Shown here one piece after another: positions 1 to 6,700 of a stretch of 23,507 nt of DNA. The DNA is from CABQCM01 sp965145485 (GTDB lineage: Bacteria > Bacillota > Clostridia > Oscillospirales > Acutalibacteraceae): NCBI GenBank assembly GCA_965145485.1, contig CBCTCU010000043.1, positions 1 to 23,507 on the forward strand. The letters are read 5' to 3'. A program made the translations under genes and the position numbers. Each line of letters opens with the position of its first letter. Position 1 is the stretch's first letter. The notes beneath the pieces were generated by a model, which saw nothing but the letters and a program-made list of their open reading frames with translations, made no database searches and was not told where the DNA came from.

Positions 1-378
1 ATGATCGACGCGCTGCCGGCGGTGGATGAGCTGGAATACGCCGATAAGGCGGATGTGGATGCGGCTCGCGCTGCCTACGACGCGCTGACCGAGGCGCAGA
101 AGGGCCTGGTGCTCGAGTTGGCGGCTTTGGAAGATGCAGAGGAAGCGATCGCTGACCTTGCCCCGGACGTGACCTACGGGGACATCAACGACGACGGGAA
201 CATCGACGCTAGCGACGCTCTGGAAGCGCTGCAGCACAGCGTCGAGCTGAAGACGCTGGAAGGGGATGCCCTCACGGCGGCGGATGTGACGAACGACGGT
301 ACGGTGGATGCTGCCGACGCGCTGAACATCCTGCAGTACTCGGTCGAGCTGATCGATCACTTCCCCGTGGAAGAATAA
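1..378 (+). CDS. C-terminal end of a dockerin-containing extracellular protein (5' truncated)
   Basis: The reading frame is open at the window edge, so the protein begins upstream; the first codon happens to be ATG but sits inside a repeat-like helical segment (residues 1-53, pattern IDALPAVDE...ARAAYDALTEAQKGLV) of the kind found in large clostridial surface proteins. Residues about 60-121 form a type I dockerin: two copies of the calcium-loop-plus-helix unit, starting DINDDGNIDASDALEAL and DVTNDGTVDAADALNIL. Dockerins bind cohesin modules on scaffoldin proteins, so the full protein is probably secreted and attached to a cellulosome-like or cell-surface assembly. No catalytic module is visible in this fragment, so the enzyme activity is unknown. 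The nearest gene, the metal-uptake operon, faces it and is unrelated. The dockerin call is firm; calling the upstream residues a repeat is inference. Confidence 0.85.
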   Translation: MIDALPAVDELEYADKADVDAARAAYDALTEAQKGLVLELAALEDAEEAIADLAPDVTYGDINDDGNIDASDALEALQHSVELKTLEGDALTAADVTNDGTVDAADALNILQYSVELIDHFPVEE

Positions 379-395
379 CAACCTTTAACGGCACA

Positions 396-433
396 AAAAC
401 CGCCCCCACGCCATTTGGCATGGGGGCGGTTTT
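396..433 (+). terminator. Intrinsic terminator of the dockerin gene (could act both ways)
   Basis: A 13-bp perfect stem, AAAACCGCCCCCA (396-408) with TGGGGGCGGTTTT (421-433), has an inner GCC/GGC pairing in its loop and lies 17 bp after the stop codon. The A- and T-tracts on both sides would allow termination on either strand. Confidence 0.9.
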
Positions 434-1081
434 GCTAGATGAAAACGATAATATGCGGGGTAGCATTGGCATCGCGGGCCGTTTTCATATGCTCCCGCAA
501 CCGAAGGGTTGCGTACTCGTACAGTCACAGCCGGCAAACAGGAGCGCTATCCCTTGCATCCCATTGGATGTGTCCGGCTGGCAATCACACCGCTGAATGC
601 CATGGCAACGGCCGGGCAATGAGAAAATCCATGCTTTTCCATACAACAACGCCATCTTTCGTACATAGTATATCATTGCGTAGGTTACCGGCCGTGCTCT
701 TACCATGCCGTATCCCGTGGCATCCCTGCCAAAACAGCAGTGAGCAGGAAAGAGACCTGTGTCCCTCCCGGTTCAGCATGTGTTCGAAACAGCGTATCGC
801 TCTGTGGTATCCAGGAGGGGCTCCATGGCATCACGCCGTTGGCCTGGGATCAAAACAATGGGGATTGTGGGAAGGCCGATGCCCCCCGCGGATAATCCGG
901 CGCCAGCTCTGGTGGGCATATCCCAATCCTCAGCCGGAATACATACGCTGCGCCACGTGCGCTGCAATAGCTGGTGCGAGGTTCGGCGTGCGACCAGGCG
1001 CGCTGTATTGCACCGATGCAATGGGCAAAGAGAGGAGAAACAGCCGCTTTCCGGCCTTGGCGGCCTGGGAGGTAAGTGAAA
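434..1081. other. Gene-free stretch of about 650 bp
   Basis: No open frame here resembles a protein family. The expected metal-transporter permease, which would be rich in membrane segments on the minus strand, is not present even as a recognisable fragment. The left end holds three successive inverted repeats: ATGAAAACG/CGTTTTCAT (439-447 with 480-488), CGCAACC/GGTTGCG (496-502 with 507-513), and CAGCCGG/CCGGCTG (528-534 with 574-580), the last enclosing CATCC/GGATG. The remainder shows nothing I can name. Confidence 0.6.
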
Positions 1082-1780
1082 TTAAGACTGGCGATGAAGC
1101 ATCTGCTTTGCCTGCTCGGTGCGAAGGTATTCCTTTGTCGAGCCGAAAAAAAGCACCTTCGTTTCCAGTTGGAGGATGCGATTGGAGTAACGCACCGCGG
1201 CGGGGATGTCGTGGGACACCATGACAATGGTCATGCCCTCCACCCGGTTCAGGCGGCAGATGATGTCATACATCTCCTGCGTCACCATCGGATCCAGCCC
1301 GGCCACTGGCTCGTCGAGAAACAGCAGGCCGTGCGCCGCGCACAACGCCCGGGCCAAAAGCACCCTCTGCTGTTGCCCACCCGACAAGCTGCGGTAGGAG
1401 CGTTTGCGCAGAGAGGAAAGCTCCAGCTTGTCCATCGCCGCCTGCGCCCGCTGCTTCTGCTCGGAGGTGTAAAAGGGGGAGCGGGTGCGCTCGCTCAGGC
1501 AGCCGGAAAGAACAATCTCCGATACCGAAGCCGGAAAATCGCGCTGGATTGCGCTCTGCTGGGGCAGATAGCCGATATCCTCGCGTTTCACACCGAGTGA
1601 AATGCGGCCGGCCTGCACGGGTATCAGGCCCAAAATAGCCTTGAGCAGGGTGCTTTTCCCCGACCCGTTTTCCCCCACAATGCACAAATAGTCGCCCGGC
1701 TGTACGCTGAAAGACACCTCTTCCAGCGCGCGGTGGCGGTCGTAGCGGACGCATACGTCCTGGCAGTCCAGCATGGTCAT
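1082..1780 (-). CDS. znuC: Zinc/manganese-type ABC transporter ATP-binding protein
   Basis: This 232-residue ATPase would power metal import by binding a ZnuB-type permease at the inner face of the membrane. It has a Walker A motif GENGSGKST (about residues 36-44), Q-loop PQQ, ABC signature LSGGQQQR, Walker B LLFLDEP, D-loop, and the switch histidine in SHD. Its length and its place after a ZnuA-type binding protein fit the ZnuC/AdcC/MntB class. The start ATG overlaps the stop of the upstream gene as ATGA, which suggests translational coupling; a second ATG lies two codons further in. It is the last gene of the fur-znuA-znuC operon, and nothing resembling a permease follows. Zinc rather than manganese is inferred from the linked regulator and His-rich binding protein. 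Confidence 0.9.
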   Translation of the reverse strand: MTMLDCQDVCVRYDRHRALEEVSFSVQPGDYLCIVGENGSGKSTLLKAILGLIPVQAGRISLGVKREDIGYLPQQSAIQRDFPASVSEIVLSGCLSERTRSPFYTSEQKQRAQAAMDKLELSSLRKRSYRSLSGGQQQRVLLARALCAAHGLLFLDEPVAGLDPMVTQEMYDIICRLNRVEGMTIVMVSHDIPAAVRYSNRILQLETKVLFFGSTKEYLRTEQAKQMLHRQS

Positions 1781-2697
1781 CCGTTGAGCCCCACTTTCAG
1801 ATTTTCGGCGTTTTGACGCATCAATGACAGATAGGTTTCCCCATGGTCGAACTCATCCTTGCTCAAATTGTGGCAGGAATGAAAGAGCAAAAGCTGCACT
1901 CCGGTTTCGGATGCGATGGAACGCCCGACCTTGGGATCGGACAGCTCCTCGTAATAAACAGCCGGCAGCCCCTGCTCGCGGATGGCCGAGATCACCCTCG
2001 CAACCGATTGGGCGCTGGGTTCCGATTCCCCAGAGCAGGATTCCAGGGCGGCCACGCAGTCAAGCCCGTATTCCTCGGCAAAATAATGCAGGGCAAACCG
2101 GCCCGAAAAAGCCAGGGTTCGGCGTTTGCCGTTCGCCACAATGTCGCGAAAGGTTGCGTCGAGCTCTGTAAGTTCCTCGAGATATTGGCTCGCGTTTTCC
2201 TCATAGATTGCGGCGCCGTCGGGGTCGGCGCTGCACAGCGCGTCGCGGATGGAGGCTACCATGATCATGGCGTTTTGGGGGCTGGTCCAGATGTGGGGGT
2301 CGGCCAGATGGCTGTGACCGTCCGAGCCCTCGTCGTGGGCCTCCCCCGACAGTGCGATACCCTGGGAGAGGTCGACGACCGTCGTGCTCTCAGGCAGGCT
2401 TGACAGCAGGCTGCCCGCCCAGGTTTCCATCTGCGCCCCGGTGTATAGAAAGAGATCGGCCTTTTGCATGGTGACAAGGTCGGCCGGGGTTGGGTCAAAG
2501 GAGTGGCTCTCCACCCCCGGGGGGAGCAACATGGTCACCGCGGCTCGGTCGCCGGCCACGCGGCGGGCAAAATCGTACTGTGGAAAGAGGGTGGCCACCA
2601 CTTGCAGTTTCCCGCTGGAAGCGGGCGCCTCCCCGCAGCCGGCCAGGCAGCCCGCCAGCAGGGCAATACATAAGATCAACACAGCAATGCGCTTCAT
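1777..2697 (-). CDS. znuA: Zinc/manganese-binding lipoprotein of an ABC transporter
   Basis: This 306-residue extracellular binding protein captures metal and delivers it to the transporter. The start is the ATG opening MKRIAVLILC, preceded by AAAGGA; longer upstream frames lack a signal sequence at their start. The N-terminus is a lipoprotein signal with two overlapping lipobox-like cysteines, LLAGC (Cys17) and CLAGC (Cys21), so the lipidation site is ambiguous. Metal-ligand features are His65 in ESHSFDPTP, the loop HDEGSDGHSHLADPH (121-135) and DPHIW. The C-terminal part, HSCHNLSKDEF and TYLSLMRQN, matches a clostridial ZnuA subclass, and the usual SH..F ligand region reads SGRFALHYF instead, as I recall for that subclass. 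It follows the Fur-type gene by 70 bp and overlaps znuC by 4 bp. Confidence 0.9.
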   Translation of the reverse strand: MKRIAVLILCIALLAGCLAGCGEAPASSGKLQVVATLFPQYDFARRVAGDRAAVTMLLPPGVESHSFDPTPADLVTMQKADLFLYTGAQMETWAGSLLSSLPESTTVVDLSQGIALSGEAHDEGSDGHSHLADPHIWTSPQNAMIMVASIRDALCSADPDGAAIYEENASQYLEELTELDATFRDIVANGKRRTLAFSGRFALHYFAEEYGLDCVAALESCSGESEPSAQSVARVISAIREQGLPAVYYEELSDPKVGRSIASETGVQLLLFHSCHNLSKDEFDHGETYLSLMRQNAENLKVGLNG

Positions 2698-2767
2698 GCG
2701 ATGAACGATCCTTTCTATCCGGGACATCCTCCCTGCCAGAAGGGGGGCCCAGAGCGTTAAATGAGAT

Positions 2768-3223
2768 TCAGGGATTGGATGACTGGCCGCACCGGCCGTC
2801 GTCGTGGAAGGGCTCATCCGTTTCGCCGCTGCATCGGCTGCATCGCCCATAGAAAACCGTCTTGCTCGGGTCAACCGCAAAGTGATGCTCCCGCCCGATG
2901 TGCCGGCTGGTCTCTTCCAGCAGGCTGCATTCGACATGAAACAGGCGGCCGCATTGGATGCACTTTAAATGGAAGTGATGATGGCAGCCCCCATCGGCGA
3001 TGTACTGGTAGCATGCACCCTGCCGGCCCCCCAGCTCGTACCGCCGGACGGCGTTTTGCCGCTCCAGCCGCTCCAGCGTGCGATAGACGGTGGCCTTGCC
3101 CATCCGGTGGCCGTTTTGATGAAGGTGCTCCAGAAGCTGTTCGGCCGTCACATGGCCCTGGGCATGGTCTTTGAGGTATTGCAGAATCTGCTCCCGTTGC
3201 CGGGTGGTATATTCGCTTCGCAT
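2768..3223 (-). CDS. Fur-family metal-responsive repressor (Zur-like)
   Basis: This 151-residue protein should repress metal-uptake genes when metal is bound. The N-terminal winged helix (RQREQILQYL..., recognition part KATVYRTLERL) is followed by the family's metal and dimerisation domain with HHHFHLKCIQCG and a second CxxC, CSRCSG, which together form the structural zinc site. I start at ATG 3223 (MRSEYTTRQ); an upstream ATG at 3268 would place the operator inside the coding region and adds non-family residues. It heads the operon with znuA and znuC, so Zur (zinc) is the most likely specificity, but PerR or Mur-type function cannot be excluded from sequence alone. A perfect palindrome in its own leader implies autoregulation. 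Confidence 0.88.
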   Translation of the reverse strand: MRSEYTTRQREQILQYLKDHAQGHVTAEQLLEHLHQNGHRMGKATVYRTLERLERQNAVRRYELGGRQGACYQYIADGGCHHHFHLKCIQCGRLFHVECSLLEETSRHIGREHHFAVDPSKTVFYGRCSRCSGETDEPFHDDGRCGQSSNP

Positions 3224-3252
3224 GGCGTTTCTACCCCGATTTCGACAAAATA

Positions 3253-3267
3253 TGAGACTTAGTCTCA
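3253..3267. promoter_or_regulatory. Fur/Zur-type operator palindrome
   Basis: TGAGACT-T-AGTCTCA is a perfect 7-1-7 inverted repeat, the usual layout of Fur-family boxes. It lies just downstream of the predicted transcription start of the fur-znuA-znuC operon, so bound repressor would block initiation or escape. Confidence 0.8.
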
Positions 3268-3279
3268 ATTTTGGTTTCC

Positions 3280-3308
3280 AGTATACCCTAGTAAGGGCAA
3301 AATGTCAA
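3280..3308 (-). promoter_or_regulatory. Sigma-A-type promoter of the fur-znuA-znuC operon
   Basis: On the minus strand TTGACA (3308-3303) and TATACT (3285-3280) are separated by exactly 17 bp, with the palindromic operator 12 bp beyond the -10 box. Confidence 0.85.
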
Positions 3309-3495
3309 GTGCTGCAAAAATTCCAAGACCGAAACGAGGAAAGCGCTGCATGGCTGCGGCCGGCATAGCGGCGGATTGCGCCGGATTTTTCCATTTCCGG
3401 GGGATTGCCCGCTGCGCCCGCCCATACATATTTTTCGCCCAGATGCGCAAAATGAATAGGAATCCAAAAGATATCCGTTGGAAGGAGAGATCGAA

Positions 3496-3852
3496 ATGAC
3501 CTACGTATGGGCTTTTGTCGTCGGAGGCTTGATCTGCGTCGTCGGGCAGTTGCTCATCGACTTTACCAAGCTGACCCCGGCACGCATTTTGACCGGCTAT
3601 GTCGTGGCCGGCGTCATTCTGACGGCGGTGGGGGTGTACAAGCCCCTGGTGGAACTGGCGGGCGCTGGCGCGACCGTGCCGCTGACCGGCTTTGGCTATT
3701 CGTTGGCCGAGGGGGTGAAAGCGGCCGTGGCCGAAAAGGGCTTTCTTGGAATTTTGACCGGCGGGCTGACGGCAACGGCCGGTGGGATCACCGCGGCCGT
3801 GCTGTTCGGCCTGATTGCGGCCCTGTTTTCCAAGTCGGGCGATAAGGCGTGA
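3496..3852 (+). CDS. spoVAE: Stage V sporulation protein AE
   Basis: This 118-residue integral membrane protein belongs to the SpoVA channel that moves dipicolinic acid into the forespore and out again at germination. Hydrophobic segments cover most of it, and the family blocks GGLICVVGQLLIDFTKLTPARIL, PLVELAGAGATVPLTGFGYSLAEGV and GGLTATAGGITAAV are all present (each named by its ends and key residues). ATG 3496 is chosen because AAGGAGAG lies 6 bp before it; an in-frame ATG at 3478 has no good site. In most spore formers spoVAE follows spoVAC and spoVAD, but here it stands alone between the metal operon and the fructose operon. I could not identify a convincing forespore (sigma G) promoter. 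Confidence 0.92.
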   Translation: MTYVWAFVVGGLICVVGQLLIDFTKLTPARILTGYVVAGVILTAVGVYKPLVELAGAGATVPLTGFGYSLAEGVKAAVAEKGFLGILTGGLTATAGGITAAVLFGLIAALFSKSGDKA

Positions 3853-4202
3853 GGACTACCGGAGCTTCTGGCGTGTGGAAGGGCTTCCCGCGCCGGTTTA
3901 CATAGGGAGTATGATTCCCATCGTTGGCGGCTCATGCTGCCACTTTTACCAACGAGCGCGCGTTTTGGCAGATCGGCCTTTCGGTTCCGATCGGCTACTG
4001 GGACATTAAAAAAGCGCCCGCATTATGCGCGTTGTTTTAAGAAAACAAACAGAGGAACGACCGTACGCCGTTCCCCTATAAAGAGTTTCTTATTTCACCG
4101 CCCTATTGGCGGGCGCTTTTGAACTGGAATGAGAAGCCGTCGTCCTCACAATCCCCGAGGCGTGACGGGCGGCTGCCGGCTGTTTGAGTGTACAAAACCG
4201 AG
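3853..4202. other. Gene-free stretch between convergent spoVAE and ptsI
   Basis: No coding region is recognisable on either strand in these 350 bp. The first part shows only a weak GGAA/TTCC pairing near 3878-3890. The second part contains the nested inverted repeat listed separately. Confidence 0.6.
4010..4120 (-). terminator. Long-range inverted repeat with internal hairpins, probable ptsI terminator region
   Basis: AAAAGCGCCCGC (4010-4021) pairs perfectly with GCGGGCGCTTTT (4109-4120) across 87 nt. Inside are TTGTTTT/AAAACAA (about 4032-4048) and GGAACG/CGTTCC (about 4054-4073). On the minus strand the distal arm ends in six T residues, as in a terminator downstream of ptsI. The proximal arm can instead form a local CCGCC-AATAG-GGCGG hairpin, so two mutually exclusive folds are possible. 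Confidence 0.55.
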
Positions 4203-5915
4203 TTACGAACGCACGGCCGCCTTCAAATATCCCTCGATGCCGGCCGGGTCGGAAAGACGCATGGCTTCCTCCGCCGCGCGGGCTGCGCTGGCCGTGCTCC
4301 AGCGGGCGATGGACTTGCGGGTGGATAACACGCTGGAAGGGCTGACGCTGAATTCATCCAGGCCAAACGCCAGCAGAAGAGGGATCATGCAGGGGTCGGC
4401 GGCGGCTTCGCCGCACATGCCGACCGCAATCCCGGCCTTCTTGCCCTCGGCAATGATGTGCTGGATCGAGCGCAGCACGGCGGGATGCAGGGTGGTGTAG
4501 AGCTTTTCCACCCTGGGGTTGCCCCGGTCGACCGCCATGGTGTACTGGGTGAGGTCGTTGGTGCCGATGCTGAAAAAGTCGCATTCCTTTGCCAAAAGAT
4601 CGGCGATCAGGGAAGCGGCGGGGGTTTCGATCATCACGCCCAGGGAAATATCCTGGTCGTATTCCGCCCCCTCCCGCTGAAGGTCGGCCTTGCACTGCTG
4701 CAACAGGGCGCGGGCAGCATGGACCTCCTCGATACCGGTCACCAGCGGAAGCATGATTTTAATATTTTTGTGCTTGGCCCCCGCCCGCAGCAGGGCGCGA
4801 AGCTGGGTGGAAAAGACATCCTGCCGGTCGAGGCAATAGCGGATGGCGCGATGGCCGAGGAAGGGATTTTCCTCTTTTTCCATGCCGAGATAGGGGATAT
4901 CCTTGTCGCCGCCCACGTCGAGGGTGCGGATGATGACCTCTTTGCCCGCCATGATCTCGGACACCTCGCGATAGGCGTCGTACTGTTCCGCCTCGGTCGG
5001 GAGATTGGATCGGTCCATAAACAGAAACTCGGTGCGAAACAGGCCGATCCCCTCGGCGCCGGCTTCGAGCGCCGCGCGGGCGTCGGCAACGCCGCCGATG
5101 TTGGCATAAAGCTGATACCGGTTGCCATCGGCGTCCAGGGTGGGCTTGTCCCGATAGGCCGAAAGCTGGGCGCGCTGCTCGAGCCACTGCTCCTGCCTGC
5201 GCCGGTACTCGGCGGTGGTGCGCTCATCCGGGGACAGGATGACCAGGCCCTCGTCCCCGTCGAGTACGGCGCTGTCGCCATCGGATATCTGCTCCAACAG
5301 GCCGGATATGCCCAGTACCGCCGGGATCTCCATGGCGCGCGCCAGAATGGCCGAATGGCTGGTCTTTCCGCCGGTCTCGGTCAGGATGCCGGCAATGCGC
5401 TGGCGGGTAATGCCGACGGTCATCGAGGGGGTCAGGTCGTGCGCTGCCAGCACGCTGCCCTCGGGAAGCTCGCAGGGGCGCACCTCGGTTACGCCCAGCA
5501 GGATTTTGAGCATGCGCTGGCGGATGTCGCGCACATCGGTGGCCCGCTGACGCATGAGCTCATCGTCTACCCCCGAGAACATTTCAATGTACATGTTGCA
5601 TACGCTGTCGACCGCCGCCTCGGCGCAGCAGCCCGCGTCGATCTGCTCGGTCATCTGGGAGATCATAAACGGGTCGTTGAGCATGGTGATCTGGCCGAGC
5701 AGGATCTCGGCCTCCTTCGGCCCCACGCTTTCTCGTACGGTATCGGCCATCCCTTCGATGATTTGGCTGAATTTTTTTATCGCGTCGTCCAGCCTCGCTT
5801 TTTCGGATTCCTTTCCTGAGAACTGCACGTTGGAGTAGTCGAGCTTGGCCTCCCGGACGACGGCAACCTTGCCGATTCCGATACCGGAAGAAACCCCTGT
5901 ACCGTGAAACATCAT
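4203..5915 (-). CDS. ptsI: Phosphoenolpyruvate-protein phosphotransferase (PTS enzyme I)
   Basis: Enzyme I takes phosphate from PEP onto a histidine and passes it to HPr in the cytoplasm, the first step of all PTS sugar uptake. With the chosen start the protein is 570 residues, close to the family norm of about 575. The swivelling phosphohistidine site GGKTSHSAILARAMEIP puts the active His at 187. The PEP-binding barrel shows GLFRTEFLFMDR, SIGTNDLTQY, the Arg/Lys-rich DRGNP block and the catalytic cysteine in GMCGEA. ATG 5915 (MMFHGTG) is preferred over ATG 5927, because the AAAGGATGG ribosome site overlaps the latter and is 8 bp from the former. It is the last gene of the fructose operon, about 220 bp after ptsH. 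Confidence 0.97.
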   Translation of the reverse strand: MMFHGTGVSSGIGIGKVAVVREAKLDYSNVQFSGKESEKARLDDAIKKFSQIIEGMADTVRESVGPKEAEILLGQITMLNDPFMISQMTEQIDAGCCAEAAVDSVCNMYIEMFSGVDDELMRQRATDVRDIRQRMLKILLGVTEVRPCELPEGSVLAAHDLTPSMTVGITRQRIAGILTETGGKTSHSAILARAMEIPAVLGISGLLEQISDGDSAVLDGDEGLVILSPDERTTAEYRRRQEQWLEQRAQLSAYRDKPTLDADGNRYQLYANIGGVADARAALEAGAEGIGLFRTEFLFMDRSNLPTEAEQYDAYREVSEIMAGKEVIIRTLDVGGDKDIPYLGMEKEENPFLGHRAIRYCLDRQDVFSTQLRALLRAGAKHKNIKIMLPLVTGIEEVHAARALLQQCKADLQREGAEYDQDISLGVMIETPAASLIADLLAKECDFFSIGTNDLTQYTMAVDRGNPRVEKLYTTLHPAVLRSIQHIIAEGKKAGIAVGMCGEAAADPCMIPLLLAFGLDEFSVSPSSVLSTRKSIARWSTASAARAAEEAMRLSDPAGIEGYLKAAVRS

Positions 5916-6133
5916 AATTGAGACCATCCTTTCGATCCGTTTCGTTGTGGTGCGGATCGCATCCTGTCGTCATCGCGGCGCCGGCCCCAAACCGTTCCAG
6001 CGGCCGGAAGGTTTGTGGAGCGAACCGCGCTGCGAAACGGGAAAATCCCCCATCCCCCGGTGGGCCGTATTTGCCGCTGGCGCTGCCCGGCAGCCGAGCC
6101 AGCCTACGGCCTGGCCGTGGCGCGCAGGGCTTT

Positions 6134-6397
6134 TTACTCGCCCAGGCCGGAATCGACCAGGGCGACCGCCGCCTTGAGGCATTCGGCCTCGTCCGGCCCG
6201 TCGCACCGGATTTCAATGTCGCTGCCCTGCTTAATGCAGGCCGCCATGAGATTCATAATGCTTTTCCCATTGATATCCTTGCCGTTGAAGACGATGGTGA
6301 CGTCCGACGCAAAGGGCGTGACCGTGTTGATGAAAAGCTGAGCGGGGCGCATGTGCATCCCCATGGGATTGATTACCTTTGTTGTTGCCGATACCAT
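6134..6397 (-). CDS. ptsH: PTS phosphocarrier protein HPr
   Basis: HPr relays phosphate from enzyme I to the sugar-specific IIA domains. At 87 residues it has the standard length. The start follows GGAGG with a 7-bp gap. Active-site His15 lies in NPMGMHMRPAQLF, with Arg17 and Pro18 kept, but residue 16 is Met where the family almost always has Ala (HARPA). Ser46 in GKSIMNLM is the site phosphorylated by HPr kinase in Firmicutes, linking this protein to carbon catabolite control through CcpA. It lies between fruA and ptsI in the same orientation, so this HPr may be the general carrier or one devoted to fructose. Confidence 0.96.
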   Translation of the reverse strand: MVSATTKVINPMGMHMRPAQLFINTVTPFASDVTIVFNGKDINGKSIMNLMAACIKQGSDIEIRCDGPDEAECLKAAVALVDSGLGE

Positions 6398-6700
6398 GAT
6401 GCTTCCTCCATTTGCAACGATATTTTTTGGCTGAGAGCGCAGCGCCCGGCTGCGCATTTTCCATCGGGTTGCCCGGATTGCAGGAGAGGATGGGGTGACC
6501 CGGCGGCCCCCGTTAGCCTCCGCTGCACGGCGGTTTGTATGGCCCGGTGGCTATGTCGGCTTGCCGATTCCAAGCCGGCCGCCACCCGGCGGGGGTGGAA
6601 GCCGCCGGCGTTTTCCATTGCCCGCCGTGCGGCAAATTGGGTTCCATTCACCGGCGGCCCGCCGTGCGAAAATCAGCGGGCGGCCGGCTGTTAAGTGGGA
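6398..6700. other. 303-bp spacer between fruA and ptsH
   Basis: This GC-rich spacer has no recognisable gene. It contains a strong hairpin, GCGCAGC-GCCCG-GCTGCGC (6437-6455), about 40 bp before the ptsH start and without a T-tract, so it looks like an mRNA-stabilising or processing stem more than a terminator. It also carries two copies of CCCGCCGTGCG (6620-6632 and 6657-6668). Confidence 0.5.

Noticed and set aside
439..1224. Plus-strand frame of 261 codons after the dockerin terminator
   Set aside because: It starts inside a hairpin, has irregular composition rich in Cys, Arg and Trp, and runs into the antisense of znuC.
4458..5819. Long plus-strand frame opposite ptsI
   Set aside because: Antisense shadow of an intact enzyme I gene; no motif and no ribosome site.
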